Shown here piece by piece: positions 24,336-33,542 of a stretch of DNA of 64,000 bases. Position 1 is the stretch's first letter. Each line of letters starts with the position of its first letter. The notes under the pieces were generated by a model. That model was given only the letters and a program-made list of their open reading frames with translations, was not told where the DNA came from and ran no database searches. The translations under genes were made by a program, and so were the position numbers. The stretch is from Oxalobacteraceae sp. CFBP 8761 (GTDB lineage: Bacteria; Pseudomonadota; Gammaproteobacteria; Burkholderiales; Burkholderiaceae_D), in assembly GCA_014841595.1 (NCBI GenBank), contig JACYUE010000006.1, positions 1 through 64,000 on the forward strand. The letters are read 5' to 3'.

Positions 24336-25604
24336 ATGATCCCCGAACCATCCCGCCAGGACACCACCCTGACGCCGCCCCCGGCGCAACGATTCAAGCG
24401 CCGCGCCTTGACGATCGGCGCGGCTGCTGCGCTGGTTGCCGTCAGCGCCACGCTGTACGCCGCCTGGAACAACAGCGAACATAGCGTCTCGGCCAGCCGC
24501 ATCCGCATCGCCGAGGTAGCGCGCGGCACGCTGGTGCGCGACGCCGCCGTCAATGGCCGCGTCGTGGCCGCCGTCAGCCCCACGCTGTATGCCACCGCCC
24601 CGGCCACCGTCAACCTGAAGGTTGCCGCCGGCGACACGGTCAAGAAGGGCGACGTGCTGGCACTGCTCGAATCGCCCGACCTGACCGACGCCCTCAAGCG
24701 CGAAATATCGTCGTATGAACAGCTCAAGGCCGAAGTCGCGCGCCAGCAGATCCTGTCGCGCAAGCAGAAGCTGCTGGCCCAGCGCGAAGCCGACACCGCC
24801 GAGATCGACCGCCTGTCGGCCCAGCGCACGCTGGAGCGCTACGACAGCGTCGGCCAGATCGGCATCATCGCCAAGATCGACTACCAAAAGGCGAAAGATG
24901 CCGTCAATTCGGCCGGCATCCGCGCCCGCCACGCCAGGCAGGCCGCCGTGCTCGAAGGCGACGACGTCGAACTGGCGATCAAGACCAAGACCAATGAGCT
25001 GGAACGCCAGCGCCTGTCGATGGCCAACGCCCAGCGCCGCGTCGACGAACTGACCGTGCGCGCGCCGGTCGATGGCTTCATCGGCACGCTCAATGTGCAG
25101 AACCGGATGGTGGTCGCCGCCAACGCGCCGTTGATGACGCTGGTGGATCTGTCGCGGCTGGAGGTCGAACTGGAAGTGCCCGAAACCTACGCCGGCGACA
25201 TGGGCCTGGGCATGCGCGCCGAGATCACGCTGCCGTCGGGCCGCGCCACCGGCACGCTGTCGGCGCTGTCGCCCGAGGTGGTCAAAAACCAGGTGCTGGC
25301 ACGGGTGCGCTTCGATGGCACGCAGCCGACCGGCCTGCGCCAGAGCCAGCGCGTCAGCGCGCGCCTGCTGATCGAGGAAAAACCGGACGTGCTGATGGTG
25401 CAGCGCGGCCCGTTCGTCGAGAACGAGGGCGGGCGCCACGCCTACGTGATGCACGACGGCGTGGCGGTACGCACGCCGATCCGGATCGGCGCCACCAGCA
25501 TCTCGGCCGTTGAAATCATCGACGGCCTGAAAGCCGGCGACAAGGTGGTGGTGTCGGGCACCGATGCCTTCGACAATGCCGCACGCGTCTCAATCAATCA
25601 ATGA
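24336..25604 (+). CDS. Periplasmic adaptor (MacA/HlyD-type) of an ABC exporter
   Basis: 422 residues. A short cytoplasmic tail and one membrane anchor (LTIGAAAALVAVSATLYAAW) are followed by the lipoyl half-domain (VSPTLYATAPATVNLKVAAG, DTVKKGDVLALLESPDL), a long helical hairpin (~residues 130-230) with LKAEVARQQILSRKQKLLAQ, the second lipoyl half (LTVRAPVDGFIGTLNVQNRM) and a beta-barrel domain. This is a membrane fusion protein that links an inner-membrane ABC transporter to the periplasm. First gene of a six-gene operon directly behind the sigma-54 promoter. Confidence 0.9.
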   Translation: MIPEPSRQDTTLTPPPAQRFKRRALTIGAAAALVAVSATLYAAWNNSEHSVSASRIRIAEVARGTLVRDAAVNGRVVAAVSPTLYATAPATVNLKVAAGDTVKKGDVLALLESPDLTDALKREISSYEQLKAEVARQQILSRKQKLLAQREADTAEIDRLSAQRTLERYDSVGQIGIIAKIDYQKAKDAVNSAGIRARHARQAAVLEGDDVELAIKTKTNELERQRLSMANAQRRVDELTVRAPVDGFIGTLNVQNRMVVAANAPLMTLVDLSRLEVELEVPETYAGDMGLGMRAEITLPSGRATGTLSALSPEVVKNQVLARVRFDGTQPTGLRQSQRVSARLLIEEKPDVLMVQRGPFVENEGGRHAYVMHDGVAVRTPIRIGATSISAVEIIDGLKAGDKVVVSGTDAFDNAARVSINQ

Positions 25605-25620
25605 ACCACGGAGCCAGACT

Positions 25621-26334
25621 ATGCTGCGCATGACCAACCTGAGCAAGGTGTACCGCACCCACATGATCGAGACGCACGCGCTGCGCGGCTTCGCGATCCA
25701 CGTCAGCCAGGGTGAATTTGTCACCGTGACCGGCCCGTCCGGCTCGGGCAAGACGAGCTTTCTCAACATCGCCGGCCTGCTCGAAGAATTTACGTCGGGC
25801 GAATTCATCCTCGATGGCGTGAACGTCAAGGGTCTGGACGACGCAGCGCGCTCGCGCCTGCGCAACGAAAAACTCGGCTTCATCTTCCAGGGCTTCAACC
25901 TGATCCCCGACCTGAACCTGTTCGACAACGTCGACGTGCCACTGCGCTACCGCGGCTTCAATGCGCGCGAGCGCAAGGAACGCATCGAGGATGCTCTCGG
26001 CAAGGTGGGCCTGGCCTCGCGCATGAAGCACTACCCGGCGGAACTCTCGGGCGGCCAGCAGCAGCGCGTGGCGATCGCGCGCGCGCTGGCCGGCAGTCCG
26101 AAACTGCTGCTGGCCGATGAACCGACCGGCAACCTCGATACGCAGATGGCGCGTGGCGTGATGGAGCTGCTCGAAGAAATCAATGCGGCCGGTACCACCA
26201 TTTTGATGGTGACCCACGACCCGGAGCTGGCCGTGCGCACCCACCGCAACGTGCACATCATCGATGGCCAGGTGTCGGATCTGGTACGGCGCGCCCCGTC
26301 GCTGCACCAGGCCCATACCGACGTCACGGCATAA
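25621..26334 (+). CDS. ABC transporter ATPase (MacB/LolD type)
   Basis: About 237 residues. Walker A GPSGSGKTSF, the signature LSGGQQQRV, Walker B LLLADEPTG and the H-loop VTHDPEL are all present, and the sequence is of the MacB/LolD/FtsE group that works with FtsX-fold permeases. The ATG at 25621 follows a GGAG ribosome-binding site by about ten bases and gives the standard start MLRMTNLSKVYRTH; the frame is open earlier but overlaps the adaptor gene. Ten bases separate it from the first permease gene. Confidence 0.93.
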   Translation: MLRMTNLSKVYRTHMIETHALRGFAIHVSQGEFVTVTGPSGSGKTSFLNIAGLLEEFTSGEFILDGVNVKGLDDAARSRLRNEKLGFIFQGFNLIPDLNLFDNVDVPLRYRGFNARERKERIEDALGKVGLASRMKHYPAELSGGQQQRVAIARALAGSPKLLLADEPTGNLDTQMARGVMELLEEINAAGTTILMVTHDPELAVRTHRNVHIIDGQVSDLVRRAPSLHQAHTDVTA

Positions 26335-26343
26335 GGAGCGGCG

Positions 26344-27654
26344 ATGTTCGGCTATTACCTGATGCTTGGCGTGCGCAGCCTGCGCCGCAATCCTTATCTG
26401 ACCGCGCTGATGGTCCTGACGCTGGCGATTGGCGTGGCGGCCAGCGTGTCCACGCTGACCATCCTGCACGTGATGTCGGGCGATCCGATTCCATCCAAGA
26501 GCGAGCGCCTGTTCGTGCCGCAATTCGACAATGGCCAGCTTGAAGGCTACGTCCCGGGAGCCGATCCGGACGACATGCAGATGAGCTATCCGGATGCCGC
26601 CAATCTGCTGCGTAGCGGCCAGGGCGAGCGTCGCACTGCGATGTACAACATCCAGCTGCCGGTCGAACCGACACGCAAGGATCTCCCTGCTTTCAATGCG
26701 ACCGGACTGGCGGCCACACGCGATCTCTTCGCGATGTTCGACGTGCCTTTCCGGTACGGACAGGCCTGGAGCGAAGCGGACGATGCACGCGGCGCGGACG
26801 TCGTCGTGCTGAGCCAGGCCATGGCAGAGAAGCTGTTTGGCCAAACCAATCCGGTCGGCCAGCGCCTGGTGCTGACAGGGCATCAATACACCGTGGTGGG
26901 GGTCATCGGCCCGTGGGCGCCATTGCCCCGCTATTACAAGCTGATCGGCGCAAGTCGCTTCGGCCAGGGCGAGGATTTCCTGATCCCGTTCGCCAGCGCC
27001 ATCGGCCACGAAGTACCGCATGCAGGCAGCATGAGTTGCAGCGGCAAGCGCGATAGCGGCTATGCTGCCCTTCTTGCGTCCGAGTGCACCTGGATCCAGT
27101 TCTGGTTCGAGACCCGGTCGCAGGCCGAGCGCACCGACCTGCAGGCGTTCATCGATAGCTACGCCAGCGAACAACGCAAGCTGGGTCGCCTGAAGCGGGC
27201 CGCGCCGAACATGCTGTACGACGTGATGGCGTGGATGGACAAGCTCAAGGTCGTGGCCAACGACAGCAAGCTGTCGGCGTGGCTGGCATTCGGGTTCCTG
27301 GCCCTGTGCCTGGTCAACACGATCGGCCTGCTGCTGGCCAAGTTCTCGGTGCGCGCGAGCGAAGTCGGCATCCGCCGCGCGCTGGGCGCGTCGCGCGGCG
27401 ACATCTTCCGGCAATTCATGATTGAAACGGGCGTGATCGGACTGGCCGGCGGTGTACTTGGCCTGATCCTGGCGTTCTGCGCGCTGGCGCTGATCGGCAT
27501 GCAGAGCAAGGGCATGGCGAACATCGCGCACATGGATTGGAAGATGCTGATCGTGACCTTCGTGATCTCGATCGCCTCCGCACTGCTTGCCGGCTTCCTG
27601 CCGACCTGGCGCGCCTGCCAGGTCGCGCCTGCCATCCAGCTCAAATCACAGTAA
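26344..27654 (+). CDS. ABC transporter permease 1 (MacB/FtsX fold)
   Basis: 436 residues. One N-terminal membrane helix (LTALMVLTLAIGVAASVSTL), a large periplasmic domain (~residues 45-300) of the MacB_PCD kind, and three C-terminal helices of the FtsX fold (GFLALCLVNTIGLLLAKF, VGIRRALGASRGDIFRQF, VIGLAGGVLGLILAFCALAL, LIVTFVISIASALLAGFLP). The cytosolic motif RRALGASRGDI is diagnostic. Preceded by AAGGAG six bases before the ATG. Together with permease 2 it should form a heterodimeric exporter with the ATPase. Confidence 0.9.
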   Translation: MFGYYLMLGVRSLRRNPYLTALMVLTLAIGVAASVSTLTILHVMSGDPIPSKSERLFVPQFDNGQLEGYVPGADPDDMQMSYPDAANLLRSGQGERRTAMYNIQLPVEPTRKDLPAFNATGLAATRDLFAMFDVPFRYGQAWSEADDARGADVVVLSQAMAEKLFGQTNPVGQRLVLTGHQYTVVGVIGPWAPLPRYYKLIGASRFGQGEDFLIPFASAIGHEVPHAGSMSCSGKRDSGYAALLASECTWIQFWFETRSQAERTDLQAFIDSYASEQRKLGRLKRAAPNMLYDVMAWMDKLKVVANDSKLSAWLAFGFLALCLVNTIGLLLAKFSVRASEVGIRRALGASRGDIFRQFMIETGVIGLAGGVLGLILAFCALALIGMQSKGMANIAHMDWKMLIVTFVISIASALLAGFLPTWRACQVAPAIQLKSQ

Positions 27655-27669
27655 ACCCGGGAGAACTGC

Positions 27670-28899
27670 ATGGAAATCCGTCCTATCCTGTCGGCCCTGT
27701 TGCGCAACAAGACCGGCCCCGTGCTGGTTGCGCTGCAGGTCGCGCTCAGCCTTGCCCTCCTGGCCAACGCGCTGCACATCGTCAGCGAACGACGGGCGGT
27801 CGCTGCCCGTCCGTCGGGCCTGCTCGACGAGGCTGCCACCTTCTACTTCGAGGCGCACAACCTGGACAACGACACACCGGAGCAGATGCTGGCAACCATC
27901 AAACGCCAGAGCGAACTGCTGCGCGCGGTGCCCGGCGTGGCGTCGGTGGCGTACGTGTCGCAGATGCCGATGTCCAACAAAGGCAGCACCAGCAGTTTTT
28001 CGGTCGACCGCAATCCGCAGGGCCAGAACACATCGCTGGGCATGTATGTATCGGGCGACTCACTGGTAAAGACCTTGGGCCTGCAAGTGGTTGCGGGGCG
28101 TGACTTCCTCCCTGGCGAACTGGTTGACATCAATGAGCAGGCGTTGCGTATCCCGCCCGACACCATGATCATTACCAGGGCGGTGGCCGACAAATTGTGG
28201 CCGGGCACGTCCGCAGTTGGCAAGATGCTGTATTTCGGTAGCGGCGAAGTGCCGGGCGCCCGCATCGTGGGGGTCGTCGAGCGCCTGCAAACGGCGCATG
28301 CCCAGGTCGGCGACCTCGGAGAATACGCGATGATCATGCCGGCCCGCCTGTATGGCGGGGAGAGCGCGCTGTACGCGGTACGCGCCGAACCAGGCCAGCG
28401 CGACCGCGTGATGAAAGAGGCAGAACAGGCGCTGCGCGCGGCGTCTAGCCGCCCGATGATCCTGAACGCGAGAACGGTCGAGGAAGACCGCAAGAACCGC
28501 TACCGCGCCGACCTTGCACTGTCGTGGATGCTGGTGACGGTCAGCGTGCTGCTGCTCCTGGTGACCTGCAGCGGCATTGTCGGCATGGCCAGTCTATGGG
28601 TGACCCAACGCCGCAAGCAGATCGGCGTGCGGCGCGCGCTTGGTGCGCGCAAGATCGACATCCTGCGCTACTTCATCGTCGAGAACGTGATGATCACGAG
28701 CGCCGGCGTGGCGGGCGGCGTGCTGCTGGGCGTTGGTCTGAACCAGCTTTTGGTGACGAAGCTCGAGATGGCGCGCCTGCCGGTGGCCTACCTGATCGGC
28801 GGCGCGCTGATGTTCTGGGTGATCGGCATCCTGGCGGCGTATGGCCCGGCCTGGCGCGCGGCCAGCACCTCGCCGGCGCTGGCCACCCGCAGCCTGTGA
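27670..28899 (+). CDS. ABC transporter permease 2 (MacB/FtsX fold)
   Basis: 409 residues with the same plan as permease 1: an N-terminal helix (VLVALQVALSLALLANALHI), a periplasmic domain and three C-terminal helices (LALSWMLVTVSVLLLLVTCS, VGGVLLGVGLN-like, GALMFWVIGILAAYGPAWRA) with the motif RRALGARKIDILRYF. A GGGAG ribosome-binding site precedes the ATG. The pair is not identical, so the exporter is likely a heterodimer. The substrate is unknown; peptide, antibiotic or lipid export are the family's usual roles. Confidence 0.9.
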   Translation: MEIRPILSALLRNKTGPVLVALQVALSLALLANALHIVSERRAVAARPSGLLDEAATFYFEAHNLDNDTPEQMLATIKRQSELLRAVPGVASVAYVSQMPMSNKGSTSSFSVDRNPQGQNTSLGMYVSGDSLVKTLGLQVVAGRDFLPGELVDINEQALRIPPDTMIITRAVADKLWPGTSAVGKMLYFGSGEVPGARIVGVVERLQTAHAQVGDLGEYAMIMPARLYGGESALYAVRAEPGQRDRVMKEAEQALRAASSRPMILNARTVEEDRKNRYRADLALSWMLVTVSVLLLLVTCSGIVGMASLWVTQRRKQIGVRRALGARKIDILRYFIVENVMITSAGVAGGVLLGVGLNQLLVTKLEMARLPVAYLIGGALMFWVIGILAAYGPAWRAASTSPALATRSL

Positions 28900-28901
28900 G
28901 C

Positions 28902-30272
28902 ATGCGCGCGGATGCTATGCTGGCGGCCATGCCCACAGTTCTCATCATTGACGACAATGCCGCCGTCGCCATGGCGCTCGACGTGCTGTTTTCGCTGCAC
29001 GACATCGCCACGCTGCGCGCGCTCTCGCCCGCAGAAGGCCTGGATGTGCTGGCGCGCGAACCAATCGACCTGGTGATCCAGGACATGAACTTCACGGCCG
29101 ACACCACGTCGGGCGAAGAAGGCGTGGCGCTGTTTCGCGCGATCCGCGCGCGCCATCCCGACCTGCCGGTGATCCTGCTGACCGCCTGGACGCACCTGGA
29201 CGCGGCGGTCGACCTGGTCAAGGCCGGCGCCGCCGACTACCTGCCCAAGCCGTGGAACGACGAGCGCCTGCTGGCCAGCGTCAGCAACCTGATCGAACTG
29301 GGGCAAGCCAACCGCGCGCTGGGCAGCCGGCTGCAGCACGAACGCAAGGCGCGGCTGGCGCTCGAGCAGAACTTCGACCTGCGCGGCCTGGTCTGGCAAG
29401 ACCCGGCCACCGAACGCGTGTTGCACCTGGCTTGCCAGGTCGCGCGCGCCGACGTGCCGGTGCTGATTACCGGCCCGAATGGCGCCGGCAAGGAGCGCAT
29501 CGCCGACATCATCAAGGCCAACTCGCAGGTGGCCGAGGGTCCGTTCGTGGTGCTCAATTGTGGCGCCCTGCCGTCCGAACTGATCGAAGCCGAATTGTTC
29601 GGCGCCGACGCCGGCGCCTACACGGGCGCGTCGAAAGCGCGCGAAGGCAAGTTCGAAGCGGCCGACGGCGGCACGCTGTTCCTCGACGAAATCGGCAACC
29701 TGCCGCTGGCCGGCCAGATGAAACTGCTGCGGGTGCTGGAAACGGGCCGCTTCGAGCGTCTTGGCTCCAATCGCGAGCGCCAGGTGCGCGTGCGCGTGAT
29801 CAGCGCCACCAACGCCGACCTGGGCGCGATGATCCGCGCCGGCACCTTTCGCGAAGACCTGTTCTACCGTCTCAACGTGATCGAGCTGCGCCTGCCGCCA
29901 CTGGGCGCGCGCCCCGGCGACATCCTCCCGCTGGCGCGTTCGTTCCTGGCCGCCGGCAAGGCGCTGCACCCGGCCAGCGAAGCGGCGCTGATGGCCTATC
30001 CGTGGCCCGGCAATGTGCGCGAACTGAAAAACGTGATGGCGCGCGCCAGCCTGCTGTCGCATGGCGATACCGTCATGGTGGCTGACCTGGGACTGCCGGC
30101 AGCGAGCACGCCGGCATCGGTATCAGGCCAGGAAGCGGAGCCGGACCGCGCCGCGCTGGTGGCGGCCCTGGCGCGTGCCGGCGGCGTGGTGGCGCAGGCG
30201 GCGGCCGATCTTGGCCTGTCGCGCCAGGCGCTGTACCGCCGCATGGAGCGGCTAGGCATCGCGCGGCCATGA
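28902..30272 (+). CDS. NtrC-family sigma-54 response regulator
   Basis: About 456 residues (start 28902; the ATG at 28929 giving [10 protein letters not shown] is an equally good start). Receiver domain with the phospho-acceptor Asp in LVIQDMNF (residue 61), AAA+ domain at ~residues 165-390 with a variant Walker A GPNGAGKE, the sigma-54 contact loop GAYTGA (Tyr for the usual Phe), Walker [13 protein letters not shown] and the R-finger region, and a Fis-type helix-turn-helix at the C-terminus ([20 protein letters not shown]). It should activate the sigma-54 promoter at 24286. Overlaps the kinase gene by four bases. Confidence 0.92.
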   Translation: MRADAMLAAMPTVLIIDDNAAVAMALDVLFSLHDIATLRALSPAEGLDVLAREPIDLVIQDMNFTADTTSGEEGVALFRAIRARHPDLPVILLTAWTHLDAAVDLVKAGAADYLPKPWNDERLLASVSNLIELGQANRALGSRLQHERKARLALEQNFDLRGLVWQDPATERVLHLACQVARADVPVLITGPNGAGKERIADIIKANSQVAEGPFVVLNCGALPSELIEAELFGADAGAYTGASKAREGKFEAADGGTLFLDEIGNLPLAGQMKLLRVLETGRFERLGSNRERQVRVRVISATNADLGAMIRAGTFREDLFYRLNVIELRLPPLGARPGDILPLARSFLAAGKALHPASEAALMAYPWPGNVRELKNVMARASLLSHGDTVMVADLGLPAASTPASVSGQEAEPDRAALVAALARAGGVVAQAAADLGLSRQALYRRMERLGIARP

Positions 30273-31618
30273 CCGACAGCGCGCGCCAGCCCAGGTTTTC
30301 ACTGGTCACGCGGCTGTCGGCGCTGGTGGGCACGCTGCTCACACTGGCGGTGCTTGCCGCACTGCTGCTGGATCACCTGCTGCCCGCCCGGCCGCTGCTG
30401 GTGCTGGCCATCTGCCTGCTTGGGCTGGTGCCGCTGGCCGTCATCACGCTGCGCGCACAGCTGCAGCCGGTGCTGTCGCTGTTCCGGGCGCTGGAAGGCA
30501 CGGTCGACAATTATCGCGACGGCGACTTTTCGTGCAGCCTGCACTGGCCGCACAACGATGAACTGCGTGACCTGATCGCGGCCCACAACAACCTGGGCAA
30601 CGTGCTGCGCGAGCAGCGCCTGGGGCTGGCGCAGCGCGAACTGCTGCTCGACTCGATGGTGCAGAACACACCGGTGGCGATGCTGCTGGTGGCCGATTCG
30701 ACGACGCCCGGCGGCGCCATCGTGTTCGCCAACATCGCCGCGCGCCAGTTGCTGGCGCAGGGGCGCAAGCTCGAAGGCCACAGCCTGCGGGCGGTGCTCG
30801 ATGATGCTTCGGCCGCTTTGCGCGACGCGCTGGCGCGCGGTGGCGACGGCCTGTTTACCGCTGGCGAAGGCGAGGCCGAAGAGGTCTATCACCTGGCGCG
30901 CAGCACCTTCACGCTCAATGGCCGGCGCCACGAGCTGCTGCTGCTGCGCCACCTGACGGTCGAACTGCGGCGCCAGGAAGTCCAGACCTGGAAAAAAGTC
31001 ATCCGCGTGATCAGCCACGAATTGAACAACTCGCTGGCGCCACTGGCGTCGCTCGCGCACTCCGGGGCCGAGCTGATACGGCGCGGCCAGCTCGAACGCC
31101 TGCCGCAGATCCTGGAAACGATCGGCGAACGCACGCGCCACCTGGAGAGCTTCATTTCGGGTTACGCACGCTTTGCCAAGCTGCCGACGCCGCGCCTGGA
31201 AGCCTGCAGCTGGCCAGCCCTGGTCACGCGTCTGGCTGGCCAGGTACCGTTCGCCGTCGCGGGCAAGCTGCCGCAGGATGCGGCCTGGATCGACGCCGCG
31301 CAGCTCGAACAGGCGCTGCTCAATCTCCTGAAGAACGCGCACGAATCTGGTTCCCGGCCAGAGGCCGTGCAGTTGCAGATACGGCGCGTGCAGGACCAGG
31401 TGCGCATCGATGTGACGGACCGCGGCAGCGGCATGAGCGAAGCGGTGCTCACGCACGCGCTGGTGCCGTTCTATTCGACCAAGCGCGCCGGCACCGGCCT
31501 GGGGCTGGCGCTCGCGCGCGAGATCGCCGAGGCGCACGGCGGGCGCATCCTGCTGGCCAACCGCGACGGCGGCGGCCTGGCCGTGACGCTGTTCCTGCCG
31601 GCGCTGGCGGCGACCTGA
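30269..31618 (+). CDS. Sensor histidine kinase (NtrB/NtrY-like)
   Basis: 449 residues. Two membrane helices lie in the first ~65 residues (LVGTLLTLAVLAALLLDHLL and LLVLAICLLGLVPLAVITL), with almost no periplasmic loop, so sensing is likely within the membrane or cytosol. A HAMP-like linker and a PAS-like domain precede the kinase core: His250 in RVISHELNNSLAP, N-box LLNLLKNAHESG, G1 DRGSGM and G2 GTGLGLALAREI. ATGA overlap with the response regulator gene shows they form a cognate pair. Last gene of the exporter operon. Confidence 0.92.
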   Translation: MTDSARQPRFSLVTRLSALVGTLLTLAVLAALLLDHLLPARPLLVLAICLLGLVPLAVITLRAQLQPVLSLFRALEGTVDNYRDGDFSCSLHWPHNDELRDLIAAHNNLGNVLREQRLGLAQRELLLDSMVQNTPVAMLLVADSTTPGGAIVFANIAARQLLAQGRKLEGHSLRAVLDDASAALRDALARGGDGLFTAGEGEAEEVYHLARSTFTLNGRRHELLLLRHLTVELRRQEVQTWKKVIRVISHELNNSLAPLASLAHSGAELIRRGQLERLPQILETIGERTRHLESFISGYARFAKLPTPRLEACSWPALVTRLAGQVPFAVAGKLPQDAAWIDAAQLEQALLNLLKNAHESGSRPEAVQLQIRRVQDQVRIDVTDRGSGMSEAVLTHALVPFYSTKRAGTGLGLALAREIAEAHGGRILLANRDGGGLAVTLFLPALAAT

Positions 31619-31673
31619 GAGCCTGCAGCGGCGGCTCTGGTAACATCGGCTTTGCCCTCCACCGCTTCGTGCC

Positions 31674-32456
31674 ATGTCTGCCAAGTCACCCACCGTCATC
31701 GATCCGCGCTTCGCCCAGCCCGGCCATCCCCCCGCCACCATCGACGAATTCGAGGGCGTGCGCTTCCTGCACCTTGGCACCTCGTGGGTACAGGGCGCGA
31801 TGCGGCTGGCCAAGCCGGACACGATCGAGCTCGAATACGTGCAGATGATGATGATGTGGACGTTGTTCCAGAGCGCGCCGCGCCACATCGTGCAGCTTGG
31901 CCTGGGCAGCGCCGCGCTGACCAAGTTCACGTATGCCCGCTTTCCCGATGCGCGCGTGACGGCCGTCGAACTGAACCCCAACGTGATCGCGATCTGCCGC
32001 GCCCTGTTCGGCCTGCCGGAAAACGATGCGCGCCTGGACGTACGCGAGCAGGACGCGATGGACTTCGTGCTCGATCCGGCCAACCATGGCAAGGCCGACG
32101 TGCTGCAGGTGGACTTGTACGACCAGGACGCGCGCGGCCCGGTGCTCGATTCGGAAGCGTTCTACCAGGGCTGCCTGGATTGCCTGGCGCCGGGCGGCGT
32201 CATGACCGCCAACGTGTTCGGCGACTTCAGCAACTACGACAAGAATTTCCTGAACATGGAGCAGGTCTTCGACGCCGTCGTCTGGCTGCCCGAGGTGCAC
32301 GATGCCAATGTGGTGGTGGTGGCGTTCAGGGACGCGCCGCAGCTGGACTTTTCAGTGCTCTACGAGCGCGCCGGCGAGATCAAGCGGCGCCTGAATCTGC
32401 CGGCCAAGAACTGGGTGAACGGCCTCAAGGAATGGATGCGCGACCATCAAGGCTGA
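31674..32456 (+). CDS. Spermidine-synthase-like protein
   Basis: 260 residues with a Rossmann methyltransferase fold of the spermidine synthase superfamily: IVQLGLGSAALTKFTYARFP (nucleotide loop), VTAVELNPNVIAICRALFGL, a DLYDQDARGPVLDSEAFYQG block and LAPGGVMTANVFGD. The catalytic DxxD-like aspartates of true spermidine synthases are not evident, and the N-terminal strand domain is short, so the reaction is unknown. It is not coupled to speD or speE genes. Its 3' end overlaps the convergent unknown gene by 32 bases. Confidence 0.75.
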   Translation: MSAKSPTVIDPRFAQPGHPPATIDEFEGVRFLHLGTSWVQGAMRLAKPDTIELEYVQMMMMWTLFQSAPRHIVQLGLGSAALTKFTYARFPDARVTAVELNPNVIAICRALFGLPENDARLDVREQDAMDFVLDPANHGKADVLQVDLYDQDARGPVLDSEAFYQGCLDCLAPGGVMTANVFGDFSNYDKNFLNMEQVFDAVVWLPEVHDANVVVVAFRDAPQLDFSVLYERAGEIKRRLNLPAKNWVNGLKEWMRDHQG

Positions 32457-32925
32457 CATGGCGCGCCGTGCCCGCCCGATGCCCCGGCTCGGGCGACGCC
32501 ACGCCCAGTTCGGACGCCGGCACCGGTGCGCCCAGCACCGCAAAAACGGTGCCGCATGACTCGCGCTCGAGCGCCAGCACGGGGAACACGCGTTCCAGGT
32601 TGGCGTACTTGGCCCAGGCCCCGGCGCCGCGCGACTGCGTGGGCGGAATCGACATCGCGGCATAGCCACGCGCGCCTCCCTCCACTGCTTCGATGCTGCG
32701 CCCACGCGCTGCCCGCGCGTCGTCCAGCGGCATCGGGATATCCGACGCGTCGAGACAGCGCACGCGCAACTGCGCACCCGGGAGTGGGTGGTCGCTGATC
32801 TTCTGATTGGGCGCGTGCCACAGCTGCATCAGCACGATGCCGGTTGCGCTGTGAGCGTCCCAGGCGCTTTCGAGACTGCCGTAATGCTCGAGGCCATAGC
32901 GTTTGCAAAGCTGGGTGATATTCAT
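32425..32925 (-). CDS. Hypothetical protein
   Basis: Not recognised. About 166 residues starting MNITQLCKRYGLEHYGSLES, with WHAPNQKISDHPLPGAQLRV and AKYANLERVFPVLALERES. No leader or membrane helix. It begins one base after the stop of a 65-residue gene, so the two are likely translated together. The tail overlaps the end of the convergent spermidine-synthase-like gene by 32 bases. Confidence 0.55.
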   Translation of the reverse strand: MNITQLCKRYGLEHYGSLESAWDAHSATGIVLMQLWHAPNQKISDHPLPGAQLRVRCLDASDIPMPLDDARAARGRSIEAVEGGARGYAAMSIPPTQSRGAGAWAKYANLERVFPVLALERESCGTVFAVLGAPVPASELGVASPEPGHRAGTARHVSLDGRASIP

Positions 32926-32926
32926 G

Positions 32927-33124
32927 CTAATCGTTCCGTTGCCGTTGGCGCCGTTCCCGGACACGCCGGGCGGCGGGATCCTGCATGGCGCGCAGCAGGA
33001 TCTCTCGTGAGACGTTGCAGCTTTCGAGGTACACCAGCCCTGCGTTGACGCCGCGCGTCTCGGCCAGGAATAACGCATATTCGGTGGCAAGCGCGGTTCG
33101 CTCGTCGGTTCGTCGCTGGATCAT
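32927..33124 (-). CDS. Small hypothetical protein
   Basis: Not recognised. 65 residues, MIQRRTDERTALATEYALFL then AETRGVNAGLVYLESCNVSR and an arginine-rich C-terminal tail (RRVRERRQRQRND). Immediately upstream of the 166-residue gene on the same strand (one-base gap). The frame extends upstream, but the added sequence looks non-coding. It may be a small basic DNA- or RNA-binding protein; this is a guess from composition. Confidence 0.5.
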   Translation of the reverse strand: MIQRRTDERTALATEYALFLAETRGVNAGLVYLESCNVSREILLRAMQDPAARRVRERRQRQRND

Positions 33125-33297
33125 GGTGTGCTGCCTGAGGTGGTCGGCGGATTTCGCCCGCGCGGCGCACGGGCATGATGAAATCCAGTCGGCGGAATGA
33201 ACCGCCTGCCGCCGTGCCTGTTTGGCATGGTTAATGGCTATCGTAGCTTGTCGCGAGCCGCGCACATTTGAAAAACTTGTTAAATAACGTAACAATA

Positions 33298-33380
33298 AAA
33301 CAATACTTTTCGAACATTATTTCTTTTGGAAAAGTGCTTAATACTCAAAGCATTACTCGCTACTCATGAAAGTATTGTTT
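33298..33380. promoter_or_regulatory. AT-rich control region with a long inverted repeat
   Basis: The 33125-33542 gap is strikingly AT-rich compared with its flanks. It holds a perfect 12-base inverted repeat, AAACAATACTTT (33298-33309) and AAAGTATTGTTT (33369-33380), about 60 bases apart, upstream of the TonB receptor gene. Between the arms are further partial dyads (AGTGCTT and AAGCATT). Likely a regulator-binding region; no clear sigma-70 boxes were fixed. Confidence 0.5.
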
Positions 33381-33542
33381 AACGAGCAAACCTGTCTCTT
33401 TTGTACGACGTATTTGCTCCCGAGACACGATCGTACTTACTTATTTCACATGCTCGTTCGTCGGCACCCCCACCCCGTTGCTAAGATTAAATAATGCTCT
33501 GATAACAGGGCGACATAAAAATCGATGAAAAGGGGACAGAGG

